From Salvelinus alpinus (taxonomy: Eukaryota > Chordata > Actinopteri > Salmoniformes > Salmonidae), in contig NC_092093.1 of the NCBI RefSeq assembly GCF_045679555.1, positions 68,083,240 to 68,147,239 of the forward strand: 64,000 bases of DNA, read 5' to 3'. Shown here one piece after another: positions 12,101-23,097 of the stretch. Every line of letters starts with the position of its first letter. Position 1 is the first letter of the stretch. The notes beneath the pieces were generated by a model. That model was not told where the DNA came from and ran no database searches. It saw nothing but the letters and a program-made list of their open reading frames with translations. The position numbers and the translations under genes were made by a program.

Positions 12101-15100
12101 ACAGCTATTAGCAATATGGTAGCCTCTGGTAAGGAATGAGACAGCTATTAGCAATATGGTAGCCTCTGGTAAGGAATGAGACAGCTATTAGCAATATGGT
12201 AGCCTCTGGTAAGGAATGAGACAGCTATTAGCAATATGGTAGCCTCTGGTAAGGAATGAGACAGCTATTAGCAATACGGTAGCCTCTGGTAAGGAATGAG
12301 ACAGCTATTAGCAATATGGTAGCCTCTGGTAAGGAATGAGACAGCTATTAGCAATATGGTAGCCTCTGGTAAGGAATGAGACAGCTATTAGCAATATGGT
12401 AGCCTCTGGTAAGGAATGAGACAGCTATTATCAGAATGGTAGCCTCTGGTAAGGAATGAGACAGCTATTATCAGTATGGTAGCCTCTGGTAAGGAATGAG
12501 ACAGCTATTAGCAATATGGTAGCCTCTGGTAAGGAATGAGACAGCTATTATCAGTATGGTAGCCTCTGGTAAGGAATGAGACAGCTATTATCAGTATGGT
12601 AGCCTCTGGTAAGGAATGAGACAGCTATTATCAGTATGGTAGCCTCTGGTAAGGAATGAGACAGCTATTAGCAGTATGGTAGCATCTGGTAAGGAATGAG
12701 ACAGCTATTAGCATTATGGTAGCATCTGGTAAGGAAGGAACAGATATTAGCAATATGGTAGCCTCTGGTAAGGAATGAGACAGCTATTAGCAATATGGTA
12801 GCATCTGGTAAGGAATGAGACAGCTATTAGCAATATGGTAGCCTCTGGTAAGGAATGAGACAGCTATTATCAGTATGGTAGCCTCTGGTAAGGAATGAGA
12901 CAGCTATTAGCAATATGGTAGCCTCTGGTAAGGAATGAGACAGCTATTATCAGTATGGTAGCCTCTGGTAAGGAATGAGACAGCTATTAGCAATATGGTA
13001 GCCTCTGGTAAGGAATGAGACAGCTATTATCAGTATGGTAGCATCTGGTAAGGAATGAGACAGCTATTAGCAATATGGTAGCATCTGGTAAGGAATGAGA
13101 CAGCTATTAGCAATATGGTAGCCTCTGGTAAGGAATGAGACAGCTATTAGCAATATGGTAGCCTCTGGTAAGGAATGAGACAGCTATTATCAGTATGGTA
13201 GCCTCTGGTAAGGAATGAGACAGCTATTATCAGTATGGTAGCCTCTGGTAAGGAATGAGACAGCTATTATCAGTATGGTAGCATCTGGTAAGGAATGAGA
13301 CAGCTATTATCAGTATGGTAGCCTCTGGTAAGGAATGAGACAGCTATTAGCAATATGGTAGCCTCTGGTAAGGAATGAGACAGCTATTAGCAATATGGTA
13401 GCATCTGGTAAGGAATGAGACAGCTATTAGCAATATGGTAGCCTCTGGTAAGGAATGAGACAGCTATTAGCAATATGGTAGCCTCTGGTAAGGAATGAGA
13501 CAGCTATTATCAGTATGGTAGCCTCTGGTAAGGAATGAGACAGCTATTAGCAATATGGTAGCATCTGGTAAGGAATGAGACAGCTATTATCAGAATGGTA
13601 GCCTCTGGTAAGGAATGAGACAGCTATTATCAATGTGGTAGCCTCTGGTAAGGAATGAGACAGCTATTAGCAATATGGTAGCATCTGGTAAGGAATGAGA
13701 CAGCTATTATCAGAATGGTAGCCTCTGGTAAGGAATGAGACAGCTATTAGCAATATGGTAGCATCTGGTAAGGAATGAGACAGCTATTATCAGAATGGTA
13801 GCATCTGGTAAGGAATGAGACAGCTATTATCAGTATGGTAGCCTCTGGTAAGGAATGAGACAGCTATTAGCAATATGGTAGCATCTGGTAAGGAATGAGA
13901 CAGCTATTATCAGAATGGTAGCCTCTGGTAAGGAATGAGACAGCTATTATCAATGTGGTAGCCTCTGGTAAGGAATGAGACAGCTATTAGCAATATGGTA
14001 GCATCTGGTAAGGAATGAGACAGCTATTATCAGAATGGTAGCCTCTGGTAAGGAATGAGACAGCTATTAGCAATATGGTAGCATCTGGTAAGGAATGAGA
14101 CAGCTATTATCAGAATGGTAGCATCTGGTAAGGAATGAGACAGCTATTATCAGAATGGTAGCCTCTGGTAAGGAATGAGACAGCTATTAGCAATATGGTA
14201 GCATCTGGTAAGGAATGAGACAGCTATTATCAGTATGGTAGCATCTGGTAAGGAATGAGACAGCTATTATCAGTATGGTAGCATCTGGTAAGGAATGAGA
14301 CAGCTATTATCAGAATGGTAGCCTCTGGTAAGGAATGAGACAGCTATTAGCAATATGGTAGCATCTGGTAAGCAATATGGTAGCATCTGGTAAGGAAGGA
14401 ACAGATATTAGCAATATGGTAGCATCTGGTAAGGAATGAGACAGCTATTAGCAATATGGTAGCCTCTGGTAAGGAATGAGACAGCTATTGTCAGTATGGT
14501 AGCCTCTGATAAGGAATGAGACAGCTATTAGCAATATGGTAGCCTCTGGTAAGGAATGAGACAGCTATTATCAGTATGGTAGCCTCTGGTAAGGAATGAT
14601 ACAGCTATTATCAGTATGGTAGCCTCTGGTAAGGAATGAGACAGCTATTAGCAATATGGTAGCCTCTGGTAAGGAATGAGACAGCTATTGTCAGTATGGT
14701 AGCCTCTGATAAGGAATGAGACAGCTATTAGCAATATGGTAGCCTCTGGTAAGGAATGAGACAGCTATTAGCAATATGGTAGCCTCTGGTAAGGAATGAG
14801 ACAGCTATTATCAGTATGGTAGCCTCTGGTAAGGAATGAGACAGCTATTATCAATATGGTAGCATCTGGTAAGGAATGAGACAGCTATTATCAGTATGGT
14901 AGCCTCTGGTAAGGAATGAGACAGCTATTATCAATATGGTAGCATCTGGTAAGGAATGAGACAGCTATTATCAGTATGGTAGCCTCTGGTAAGGAATGAG
15001 ACAGCTATTATCAATATGGTAGCATCTGGTAAGCTGTGGAAATGTCACCATATTCTCCCACACTATTTCTATCACTACCTCGTTCTCCTCTCTCTCCATC

Positions 15101-17514
15101 CCTCTTTCCTCCGCTTTCTCCAGCATTTCTTCTTCCTAGTGCAGGACTATGGGAGCTGGCTGGACATTGGCACCAGGTAGGACCCAGCAGAGAGATAGGT
15201 TTTGCATGTCTTATGGCTCATTTATAAACTGGGTGGTTTGAGTCCTGAATGCAGATTGGATGAAAGCCGTGGTATATCAGACCATATACCATGGGTATGA
15301 CAAAACATTTATTTTTACTGCTCTAATTACATTGGTAACCAGTTTATAATAGCTATAAGGCACTGGGGGGTTTGTGGTATATAGCCAATATACCACGTCT
15401 AAAGGCTGTCTCCAGGAACTCCGTGTTGAGTCGTGCTTAAGAACAGCCCTTAGCCGTGGTATATTCACCAAATACAGTGCATTCGGAAAGTATTCAAACC
15501 CATTGAATTGTTTTTACATTTTGTTAAGTTACAGCCTTATTCTAAAATGTATTAAATCGTTATTTTCCCCCCTCAATCTACACACAATACACCATAATGA
15601 CAAAGCAAAAACAGGTTTTTAGATTTGTTTGTAAATGTATTAAAAATAAACAACTTTAATAAACAACTCACATTGACATAACCTTTCAGACCCTTTACTC
15701 AGTCCTTTGTTGAAGCACCTTTGGCAGCGATTACAGCCTCGAGTTTTCTTCGGTATGACTCTACAAGCTTGGCACACCTGTTTTTGGGGAGTTTCTCTCA
15801 TTCTTCTCTGCAGATCCTTTCAAGCTCTGTCAGATTGAATGGGGAGCATCTCTGCACAGCTTTTATCAGGTCTCTCTAGAGATGTTTGATTGGGTTCAAA
15901 TCCGGACTCTGGCTGGGCCACACAAGGACATTCAGAGACTTGTCCCGAAGCCACTTCTGCGTTGTCTTGGCTGTGTGCTTAGGGTCGTTGCCTTGTTGGA
16001 AGGTGAACCTTCAGCCCAGTCTGAGGTCCTGAGCGCTCTGGGGCAGGTTTTCATCAAGGTTCTTTCTATACTTTGGTCCGTTCATCTTTCCCTCGATCCT
16101 GACTAGTCTCCCAGTCCCTGCCGCTGAAAAACATCCCTACAGCATGATGCTGCCACCACCATGCTTCACCGTAGGGATGGTGCCAGGATTCCTCCAGACG
16201 TGACACTTGGCATTCAGGCCAAAGAGGTCAATCTTGGTTTCATCAGAGTCCTTTAGGTGCCTTTTGGCAAACTCGAAGCAGGCTGTCATGTGCCTTTTAC
16301 TGAAGAGTAGCTTCCCTCTGGCCACTCTACAATAAAGGCCTGATTGGTGGAGTGCTGCAGAGATGGTTGTCCTTCTGGAAGGTTCTCCCATCTCCACAGA
16401 GGAACTCTGGAGCAACCATCGGGTTCTTGGTCACCTCCCTGACCAAGGCCCTTCTCCCACGTTTGCTCAGTTTGGCCGGACGGCCAGCTCTAGGGAGTCT
16501 TGGTGATTTCAAACTTCTTGCATTTAAGAATGATGGAGGCCACTGTGTTGTTGGGGACCTTCAATGCTGCAGAAATGTGTTGGTACCCCTTCCCCAGTTC
16601 TGCGCCTCGACACAATGCTGTCTCAGAGCTCTACGGACAATTCCTTTGTTCTCATGGCTTGGTTTTTGCTCTGAATGCACGGTCAACTGCGGGACCTAAT
16701 ATAGACAGGTGTGTGCCTTTCCAAATCATGTCCAATCAATTGAATGTAGCACAGGTGGACTACAATCAAGTTGTAGAAACATCTCAAGGATGATCAATGG
16801 AAACAGGATGCACCTGAGCTGTAAATAAGGTATTTCTGAAAACCTGCTTTTGGTTTGTCATTATAGGGTATTGTGTGTAGATTGATGAGTATTTTTTAAA
16901 TTCATTCATTTTAGAAAAGGCTGTAACAATGTGGAAAAAGTCAAGGGGTCTGAATACTTTCCGAATGCACTGTACCACACCATCGGGCCTTATTGCTTAA
17001 ATTAGCCCATGCTGTCAGAGGAGGCTGGTGGGCGGAGATATAGAAGTACAGGATCAATGTAATTTTTAAATTTTACCTTTATTTAACTAGGCAAGTCAGT
17101 TAAGAACAAATTCTTATTTTCAATGACGGCCTAGGAACTGCCTTGTTCAGGGGCAGAACGACAGATTTGTACCTTGTCAGCTCGGGGATTCGATCTTGCA
17201 ACGTTTCGGTTACTAGTCCAACACTCTAACCACTAGGCTACGCTGCCGCCCCATAATGAATGGAAATGTGTTTGATACCTTTCCATTTATTCCATTTCAG
17301 CCATTACAACAAGCCTATATCTTGGCCCACCAGCAACCACACACACACACACACTTATATATATATATATATATATCTCTCTGTTTCCAGTATCAGCCAC
17401 TATGTGATTGTGATGTCCATGACCATCTTCCTGATGCTGCTCAGTCTGATGACCCACATTCTCACCTCCAGGAGAGTCTCTCTGTGTAGGACACGCAAGA
17501 TGCACTTCCCCTGA
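3125..17514 (+). CDS. pign: pign, GPI ethanolamine phosphate transferase 1, complete, 28 coding exons
   Basis: The protein adds ethanolamine phosphate to the first mannose of the GPI anchor precursor in the ER. Coding exons: 3125-3351, 3454-3575, 3915-4013, 4210-4316, 4426-4550, 4868-4998, 5076-5195, 5415-5455, 5591-5650, 5914-6006, 6108-6163, 6285-6363, 6485-6667, 7440-7579, 7769-7868, 7969-8061, 8337-8428, 8530-8635, 8705-8813, 8920-9022, 9118-9220, 9611-9697, 9965-10020, 10270-10345, 11615-11688, 11846-11888, 15124-15176, 17391-17514. They sum to 2802 nt, 933 codons plus stop, and every phase fits. There is an N-terminal signal anchor. The alkaline-phosphatase-type site has Asp54 (VADGLRAD), nucleophile Thr94 (PTESRPGH), Asp216/His220 (GIDTNGHAH), Asp264/His265 (TSDHGM) and His277 (GAGHPSE). 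The multi-pass PigN domain fills the C-terminal half. In-frame Met3 aligns with the human start, as I recall it, and would give 931 residues. Minisatellites copy splice sites beside exons 14 and 26. Confidence 0.95.
4624..4772. repeat. Two-copy direct repeat in pign intron 5
   Basis: Two imperfect copies of about 75 bp share ATACATTATTCTCTAATA, CTTTTAAATG and GCAGATTT blocks, beginning near 4624 and 4702. They lie within the intron between 4551 and 4867 and touch no splice signal. Confidence 0.8.
6770..7460 (+). repeat. 33-bp minisatellite copying the pign exon-14 acceptor (21 copies)
   Basis: Each unit reads roughly GTGTGTGTGTTGAAG followed by GTTTCTGGTAAAACCCT. I count 21 occurrences of GTTGAAGG. 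The last copy is the real splice junction: intron ends TTGAAG at 7439 and exon 14 begins GTT TCT GGT AAA ACC CTG at 7440. Most units are 33 bp; two or three have an extra GT, one lacks two bases (GGATCTGG), and T/G alternate at one position (GTTTCTGG or GTGTCTGG). Reading from an earlier copy reaches TGA in the same unit, so only the last acceptor is productive. Confidence 0.93.
10405..11291. mobile_element. Degraded Tc1-like transposon in pign intron 24
   Basis: The right end (11258-11291) carries the outward terminal repeat ending AACTTTTGAACGGTAGTGTA, known from salmonid Tc1 elements. The interior near 10430-10860 encodes minus-strand remnants of the paired-like transposase N-terminus ([14 protein letters not shown]). 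Part of the centre is lost, and the left end is ill-defined and rearranged (TACACTACTGTGGAGACTCC). It is inactive. Confidence 0.75.
11880..15032 (+). repeat. 40-bp minisatellite copying the pign exon-26 donor (about 78 copies)
   Basis: Exon 26 ends GCTCTG|GTAAGG at 11888. The array repeats a 40-bp unit in which GCCTCTG or GCATCTG is followed by GTAAGGAATGAGACAGC, TATTA, a variable tetramer (TCAG or GCAA), and TATGGTA. Each unit therefore copies the exon end and the donor. Copies differ at a few diagnostic sites. Units at about 12733 and 14394 share a GTAAGGAAGGAACAGATATT variant, and two (near 14509 and 14709) have GATAAGG and so lack the GT. The unit length is not a multiple of three, and use of the second donor reads into TGA. 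The array fills almost the whole intron up to exon 27 at 15124. Confidence 0.96.
15226..17010. mobile_element. Salmonid palindromic MITE interrupted by a Tc1 element
   Basis: The left part (15226-15474) begins TTATAAACTGGGTGG and contains AGCCGTGGTATATC and TATAGCCAATATACCAC palindromic blocks. The right part (16973-17010) resumes with ACCACACCATCGGGCC. The same family occurs at about 34495-34662 and 36837-37101. The Tc1 element at 15475-16972 sits in a TA inside it. Confidence 0.75.
15475..16972. mobile_element. Tc1-like DNA transposon in pign intron 27, decayed
   Basis: Inverted ends CAGTGCATTCGGAAAG and CTTTCCGAATGCACTG are flanked by TA duplications (15473-15474 and 16973-16974). A minus-strand transposase relic can be traced: [11 protein letters not shown] around 16220 and [11 protein letters not shown] at 16140-16170. 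It is broken by frameshifts and stops. The family is the same as the copy at 20886-23097, but the two are independent insertions. Confidence 0.88.
17015..17338. mobile_element. MITE with a SINE inserted (pign last intron)
   Basis: The ends are imperfect inverted repeats: GAGGCTGGTGGGCGGAGATA near 17017, and the complement of GGCTTGTTGTAATGG and GCTGGTGGGCCAAGATAT near 17300-17335. The interior is interrupted at about 17066-17253 by a minus-strand SINE with a tRNA-like head (TAGCCTAGTGGTTAGAG on the minus strand). Confidence 0.65.
17066..17253 (-). mobile_element. tRNA-derived SINE, near full length
   Basis: Read on the minus strand it starts with a tRNA-like A box (TAGCCTAGTGGTTAGAGTG), then a degenerate B box (GATCGAATCC), and ends in the AT-rich AGTTAAATAAAGG tail. 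Related copies lie at 29157-29350 and 53628-53805. Confidence 0.8.
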
Positions 17515-19364
17515 ACACTATCTATCTCTCACTGTGTGTGTGTGTGTTTAATCATGCCTATTTATTAACATTCACGATTAGATTTACCTGAAGTGCACAA
17601 TTATGCAAAGCAAGATGCCGTAGGACTAACTTTTGATGTGCACTGGAATTTTTTTATTGTAGAGGTCTACATTAAAACTGTGGCTTATCAAAGTCAAGGT
17701 AGCAAAAACATAACCACATGTAACATATGGAGTTATTCCCGTAAAAGTTCAATTAAACGCAGTCTCAAATAGCAGCCTTTCCCTTTTGAATAGCCGAGTA
17801 ACGGCACACATTTCAGCAAATTTAACGCCTGTTTCAAATAAACGCTGTTTACGAGGTTACCATGAATTGCCATTAATTGTTTACAAGGTTTAATGTTTGA
17901 TTTGTTAAATTTCACAAATTCAGTAAGGACTCAAAAAAATTATGGCAATCATATATTTTTATCACCAGTAATAAACTGGTAGCCATTGGCTGCGAAAAGC
18001 TGAGAACTGTTAGCTAACTGGCAACCACAAAAAGTCAACAACTTCGGGAGTTGGCGAAAGTAAGAACTGCTGAAAATACACAGTCAAAGAGGAGAATAAT
18101 TATATGTATTCTGGCAAGGATCTATGGGGGAGGAAATATAGCCATACTAAGACAAAAGAAACGTGACAATGTAAATGATAACACATTTGTGCAGGAAATT
18201 AAGAGATTGATTAAAATGCTGGAAGTGATTGCTGGAATTAAACCAATAACTATGCAAATGAGGAAAAGCTGTGAAATAGACACCTGGCTCAAATAGAAGC
18301 CTGTCTCTAATGATCCCCTTTCTGTTTTCAGTGATTCAAGCCTAGAAACTCCCAGGCTATTAATTAGACTTTTTTAACGGTACATAAAACTGATCAGATC
18401 AGAATTCTGAAGTCTGACAAATGTTTTGTTTTTTGAGGGGACGACAATGTCATAGAGGACCCGGTGTGCATTCATGACTACTCGTTTTCAGCCAACTTAC
18501 AAGCAAATACTTTACCATCTCGTGGTAAGAGTGGCTAAGTTACTAAGCGAGAGTCAGGGTAGAGAGGCACTTCAGAGGGAGAATCAGTGAATCCAATAGC
18601 GATATAAGTAGGGGAAATCTAAAGTAGATAGATTTCAGAGGCAACACTCCATAGGCGACAGAGGTCACAGGTGTCGAGGGGAACAGTCAACATGCCGGCG
18701 ATCAGAGGAAGGCTCCAGGCAGGTGGAAATTATCACATAACACCACAGTCCAAACTCAGATGTCAGTCAGCTAGCGCGCTAGCACTAAGCCAAGGTTACA
18801 AAAGGTACAAAACTCCGGTAGGCCAAAAAGTGGACAAAACGAATGAGGATGAAAATCAAACAAAGACAGACGAGGTACTAAACAATTAGAGTAGGCAGGG
18901 ATGATTTGAAGCAAGTCACATTCTGAATGTGCAGAATGTCCCATGTGTAATATGATAGCTAGTTTACATCACACTTACTCGTGAATGTTGGATTCTAGCT
19001 CACCACCGCCAACACTCGGTCTCTTAATGACGGTGGCAATTGTGCATTGTGGGTAGTTCCGAAGTTATCCGAAAATAAGTTAATACATATTTAAAAACCT
19101 CAAAACAGAACTATTTTGGAAGTTATAGTTAACCAGATCGTGACTACAACTAAGTTTTTGACTACACTGTGTTGTCACTTTGTTGAGTAAAAACTCCTGC
19201 TTTCTACCCTTTAAGTCTAGGTATAGGACAAGTTATACTTGAATATTTGAATGATCTATATATGATATTGACAACAGTATTTTCAACTACTGTTCACCAA
19301 AAACAAAAGCATTGTTATGTATAATTGAAATGAAGCCATTAAGTAATGGAACAAGAGTAATAAT
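17515..19364. other. pign 3' UTR and gene-free sequence
   Basis: The pign stop TGA is at 17512-17514. Possible polyadenylation signals are ATTAAA at 17671 and AATAAA at 17837. Beyond that I see AT-rich sequence with no recognisable gene. An open stretch at 18051-18296 has no ATG at its start and no family resemblance. Confidence 0.5.
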
Positions 19365-19503
19365 AATATGCCATTAGCAGACGGTTTTATCCAAAGCGAC
19401 TTAGTCATGCGAGCATACATTTTACATATGGGTGGTCCCAGGAATCAAACCCACTACCCTGGTGTTTAACGCCATGCTCTACCAACTGAGCTACAAAGGA
19501 CCA
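19365..19503 (-). mobile_element. tRNA-derived SINE (second family)
   Basis: On the minus strand the head reads TTTGTAGCTCAGTTGGTAGA and then GGGTTTGATTCCTGGG, matching tRNA A- and B-box promoters. The tail contains CTAAGTCGCTTTGGATAAAA and CTGCTAATGG. The head is too diverged and has no acceptor stem for a real tRNA. Confidence 0.8.
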
Positions 19504-20885
19504 TGCTCAAGAGTAGCCTAACTAACTTAATAGTTGATAAGGGATGTATTTGTGTGTTACTAATGTGTTATTGAGTCGTTTCCTACTTCGATGTGTGGTA
19601 AATAGTTTTATATTCTACGGGGTTATCTATCATATTAATATTGTATTACATCTATTTTTTTCAACTGATACTATATGATGTATTACCTGGTGGATATGGG
19701 TGGTGTATTAAAATGTTAATTTACTGCCAGTGCGTTGTCCTGTAGTGTTTCTACTGTACATTCATCCAGAGGCAAGACCTATTTTAACACCATCATCACC
19801 AATAGACATCTTTCAGTTAACTTCTGTTTCCTCCAAGAATGGTTGTACATGATCTTATCTTCTTTGGCACTACTACACTCAGCCAGTTTATTAGGTACAC
19901 CCATCTAGTACCGGATCGGACCCCCTTTGCCCCCAGAACAGCCGGAATTCTTTGGGGCATTCTACAAGGTGTCGGAAACGTTCCCACGAGGACGTTGGTC
20001 CATGCTGACGCAATGGCATCAGGCAGATTGTTTCTCCACTCAAATGTTAGGATCCCCAGTAGCCGACGCCAATGACGACAGCACGTCTTACTGGGGTCCG
20101 ACGTATAACGGAAAATACATTACAGACAAAAGACTACAATTTACATACTTTTAAAAACATGAACATATATTGTGTGCATCTATCAGTTCCACATACATGT
20201 CAGTACATACACACAACAAGTAGGTCACATTGGGGAGATGCGTTGTGCCATGAGGTGCTTTATTTATTTTTTGAAACCAGGTTTGCTGTTCACTTGCGCT
20301 ATATAAGACGTAAGGGAGTTCCATGCACTCATGGCTCTGTATAATAGTGTACATTGCCTTGAATTTGTTCTGGGGACTGTGAAAAGACCCCTGGTGGCAT
20401 GCCTGGTGGGGTAAGTGTACGTGTCAGTGCTGTGTGTAAGTTGACTACGCAAACAATTTGGAATTTCCAATACATTAATGTTTCTTATAAAACAAGAAGA
20501 GACACAGTCGCAGTCTTTCCTCAACTCTTAGCCAAGAAAGACTGGCATGCGTAGTATTAATATTAGCCCTCTGATTACAATGAACAGGAAGACGTGCCGC
20601 TCTGTTCTGGACGAGCTGCAGCTTAACTAGGTCTTTGCAGCACTTGGCCATATGACTGGACAATAATCACGATAAGATAAAACTAGAGCCTACATTACAA
20701 ATGGAGTTGAATTTGTCTTTCTGCCCATAATTTCATTTAAAGTACTCAAGTTTTTTTCCCATCATTCTTTATATCACTGATCTTGGCTTCATGATACAGT
20801 TTCTTTTCTTTTTTTGAGTTTAGGTCACATAATTTCTCAATTATGTGTAATGTGTAAGTCAGTATGTGTAAGTCAGCCAGACCTA

Positions 20886-23097
20886 CAGTGCCTTCGGAAA
20901 GTATTCAGACCCCTTGACCTTTTCCACTTTTTGTTACGTTACAGCCTTATTATAAAATCTATTAAATAAATACAAAATCCTCTGCAATCTACACACAATA
21001 CCCAATAAGCAAAAACAGATTTTTAGAAATGTTAGCAAATATATATAAAAATAAAACCATAAATATTCAGACCCTTTGCTATGAGACTCGAAATTGATCT
21101 CAGGTGCACCCTGTTTCCATTGGTCATCCTTTAGATGTTTCTACAACTTGATTGTGTCACGTTCTGACCTTAGTTCCTTTTTTATGTCTTTATTTTAGTT
21201 GGTCAGGGCGTGAGTTGGGGTGGGCATTCTATGTTTTGTTCTGTTATATTTCTATGTGTTTGGCCTAGTATGGTTCTCAATCAGAGGCAGGTGTCAGTCG
21301 TTGTCTCTGATTGGGAGCCATATTTAGGTAGCCTGTTTTCTATTGTGTTTTGTGGGTGGTTGTTTCCTGTGTTAGTACCATACGGGACTGTGTCGGTTGT
21401 TTGTTTGTACTTTTGATATTTTGTTCAGTGTTCTGTGGATTTATTAAATATCTCATTATGGACACTTACCACGCTGCACATTGGTCCGATCCTTGCTACT
21501 CCTCCTCAGACGAAGAGGAAATCCGTTACAGAACCACCCACCAAAAAAGGACCAAGCAGTGTGGTAACCAGGAGCAGAGGGTTCTGGACTCCTGGACATG
21601 GGACGAAAGAGGAGCTGGAGGCAGCTAGAGCGGAGCGGCGCCACTACGAGGAATTGGCGCGAGGTAACAGGCACGAGAGGCAGCCCCAGAATTTTTTTTT
21701 GGGGGGGGGCACACGGGTAGATTGGCGGACTCAGGTAGGAGACCTGAGCCAACTCCCCGTGCTTACCGTGGCGAGAGAGTGACTGGGCAGGCACCGTGTT
21801 ATGCGGGGAAGTGCACGATGTCCCCAGTGCGCACGCATAGCCCGGTGCGCTACATCACAGCTCCTCGAATCGGCCGGGCTAGAGTGGGCATTGAGCCAGG
21901 AGGGATGATGCCGGCTCAGCACATCTGGTCTCCAGTGCGTCTCCTCGGCCCAGGGTATACTGCACCAGCCCTACGCACGGTGTCTCCAGTTCGCCAGCAC
22001 AGCTCAGTGCGGCCTGTTCCAACTCCCCGCACTTGCCGGGCTACAGGGGGGATCCAGCCAGGGCGAGTGGTGCTAGCTCTGCGCTGGAGACCGCCAGTGC
22101 GCCTCCACGGTCCAGTGCATCCGGTGCCTCGGCCAAGGACAAGGCCTCCTGCATGTCTCCCCAGCCTGGTGAGTTCTGTGTCTGTGCTAAGCACTAACCC
22201 TCCTGCATGTCTCCCCAGCCTGGTGAGTCCTGTGCCTTCTCCCAGAGCCAGGCCTTCTGTGTGTCTCTCCAAGCCAGTGATAATCCATGGCACGAAGCCT
22301 CCAGTGATGATCCATGGCAAGAAGCCTCCAGTGATAATCCATGGCACGAAGCCTCCAGTGAGGATCCATGGCACGAAGCCTCCAGTGATGATCCATGGCC
22401 CGAAGCCTCTAGTGATGATCCATGGCACGAATGCCAAGTGCCACGTCTGGAGGAAATCTGGCACGATCCCTACAGTGAAGCATGGTGGTGGCAGCAGGGA
22501 CTGGGAGACTAGTAATGATTGAGGAAAAGATGAACAGAGCAAAGTACAGAGAGATCCTTGATGAAAACCTGCTCCAGAGTGCTCAGGACCTCAGACTGGG
22601 GCGAAGGTTCACCTTTCAACAGGACCACGACCCTAAGCACACAACTAAGACAGCACAGGAGTGCCTTCGGGACAAGTCTCTGAAAGTCCTTGAGTGGCCC
22701 AGCCAGAGCCTGGACTTGAACCTGACCGAACATCTCTGGAGAGACCTGAAAATAGCTGTGCAGCAATGCTCCCCATCCAACCTGACAGAGCTTGGGAGGA
22801 TCTGCAGAGAAGAATGGGAGAAACTCTCCAAATACAGGTGTGCCAAGCTTGTAGCATCATACCCAAGAACACTTGAGGCTGTAATCGCTGCCATAGGTGC
22901 TTCAACATAGTACTGAGTAAAGGGTCTGAATACTTATGTAAATGTTATATTTCAGTTTTTTTTTTTTATAAATACGCAAAACTATCTAAACTTGTTTTTG
23001 CTTTGTCATTATGGAGTATTGTGTAGATGAGGGGAAAAAAACGATTTAATCAATTTTAGAATAAAGCTGTAACCTAACATACTTTCCAAAGGCACTG
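20886..23097. mobile_element. Tc1-like transposon carrying a foreign internal segment
   Basis: Ends CAGTGCCTTCGGAAAG and the complement CTTTCCAAAGGCACTG are flanked by TA (20884-20885 and 23098-23099). The C-terminal half of the transposase reads on the plus strand from about 22430 to 22910, with QQDHDPKHTTKTAQE and LDLNLTEHLWRDL, where the catalytic-Glu motif is altered. At 21155-22430 the N-terminal half is replaced by an unrelated segment. Confidence 0.85.
21155..22430 (+). repeat. Unclassified insert with Pro/Val-rich frame and 27-bp repeats
   Basis: The segment begins TGTCACGTTCTGACC, a common start of dispersed salmonid repeats, right after the Tc1 left end. Its second half has an open frame (21722 onward) rich in SPVR, PVPTPR and PACLPSLV motifs. 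Near its end (22272-22430) it carries about six 27-bp units of GTGATGATCCATGGCACG plus AAGCCTCCA, giving an MIHGTKPPV peptide repeat. I cannot assign it to a family: a retroelement gag-like remnant and a non-coding repeat are both possible. Confidence 0.5.

Noticed and set aside
11880-15032. CRISPR-like regular repeat
   Set aside because: The whole 40-bp unit repeats and no unique spacers exist. The DNA is eukaryotic and the array lies in a pign intron.
18051-18296. 81-codon open stretch rich in Lys/Arg/Ile
   Set aside because: No ATG at its beginning, no recognised family and no splice signals that would connect it to a gene; it could be an old repeat fragment.
19365-19503. tRNA gene
   Set aside because: A- and B-box-like sequences are present, but there is no cloverleaf acceptor stem and the segment continues into a SINE body.
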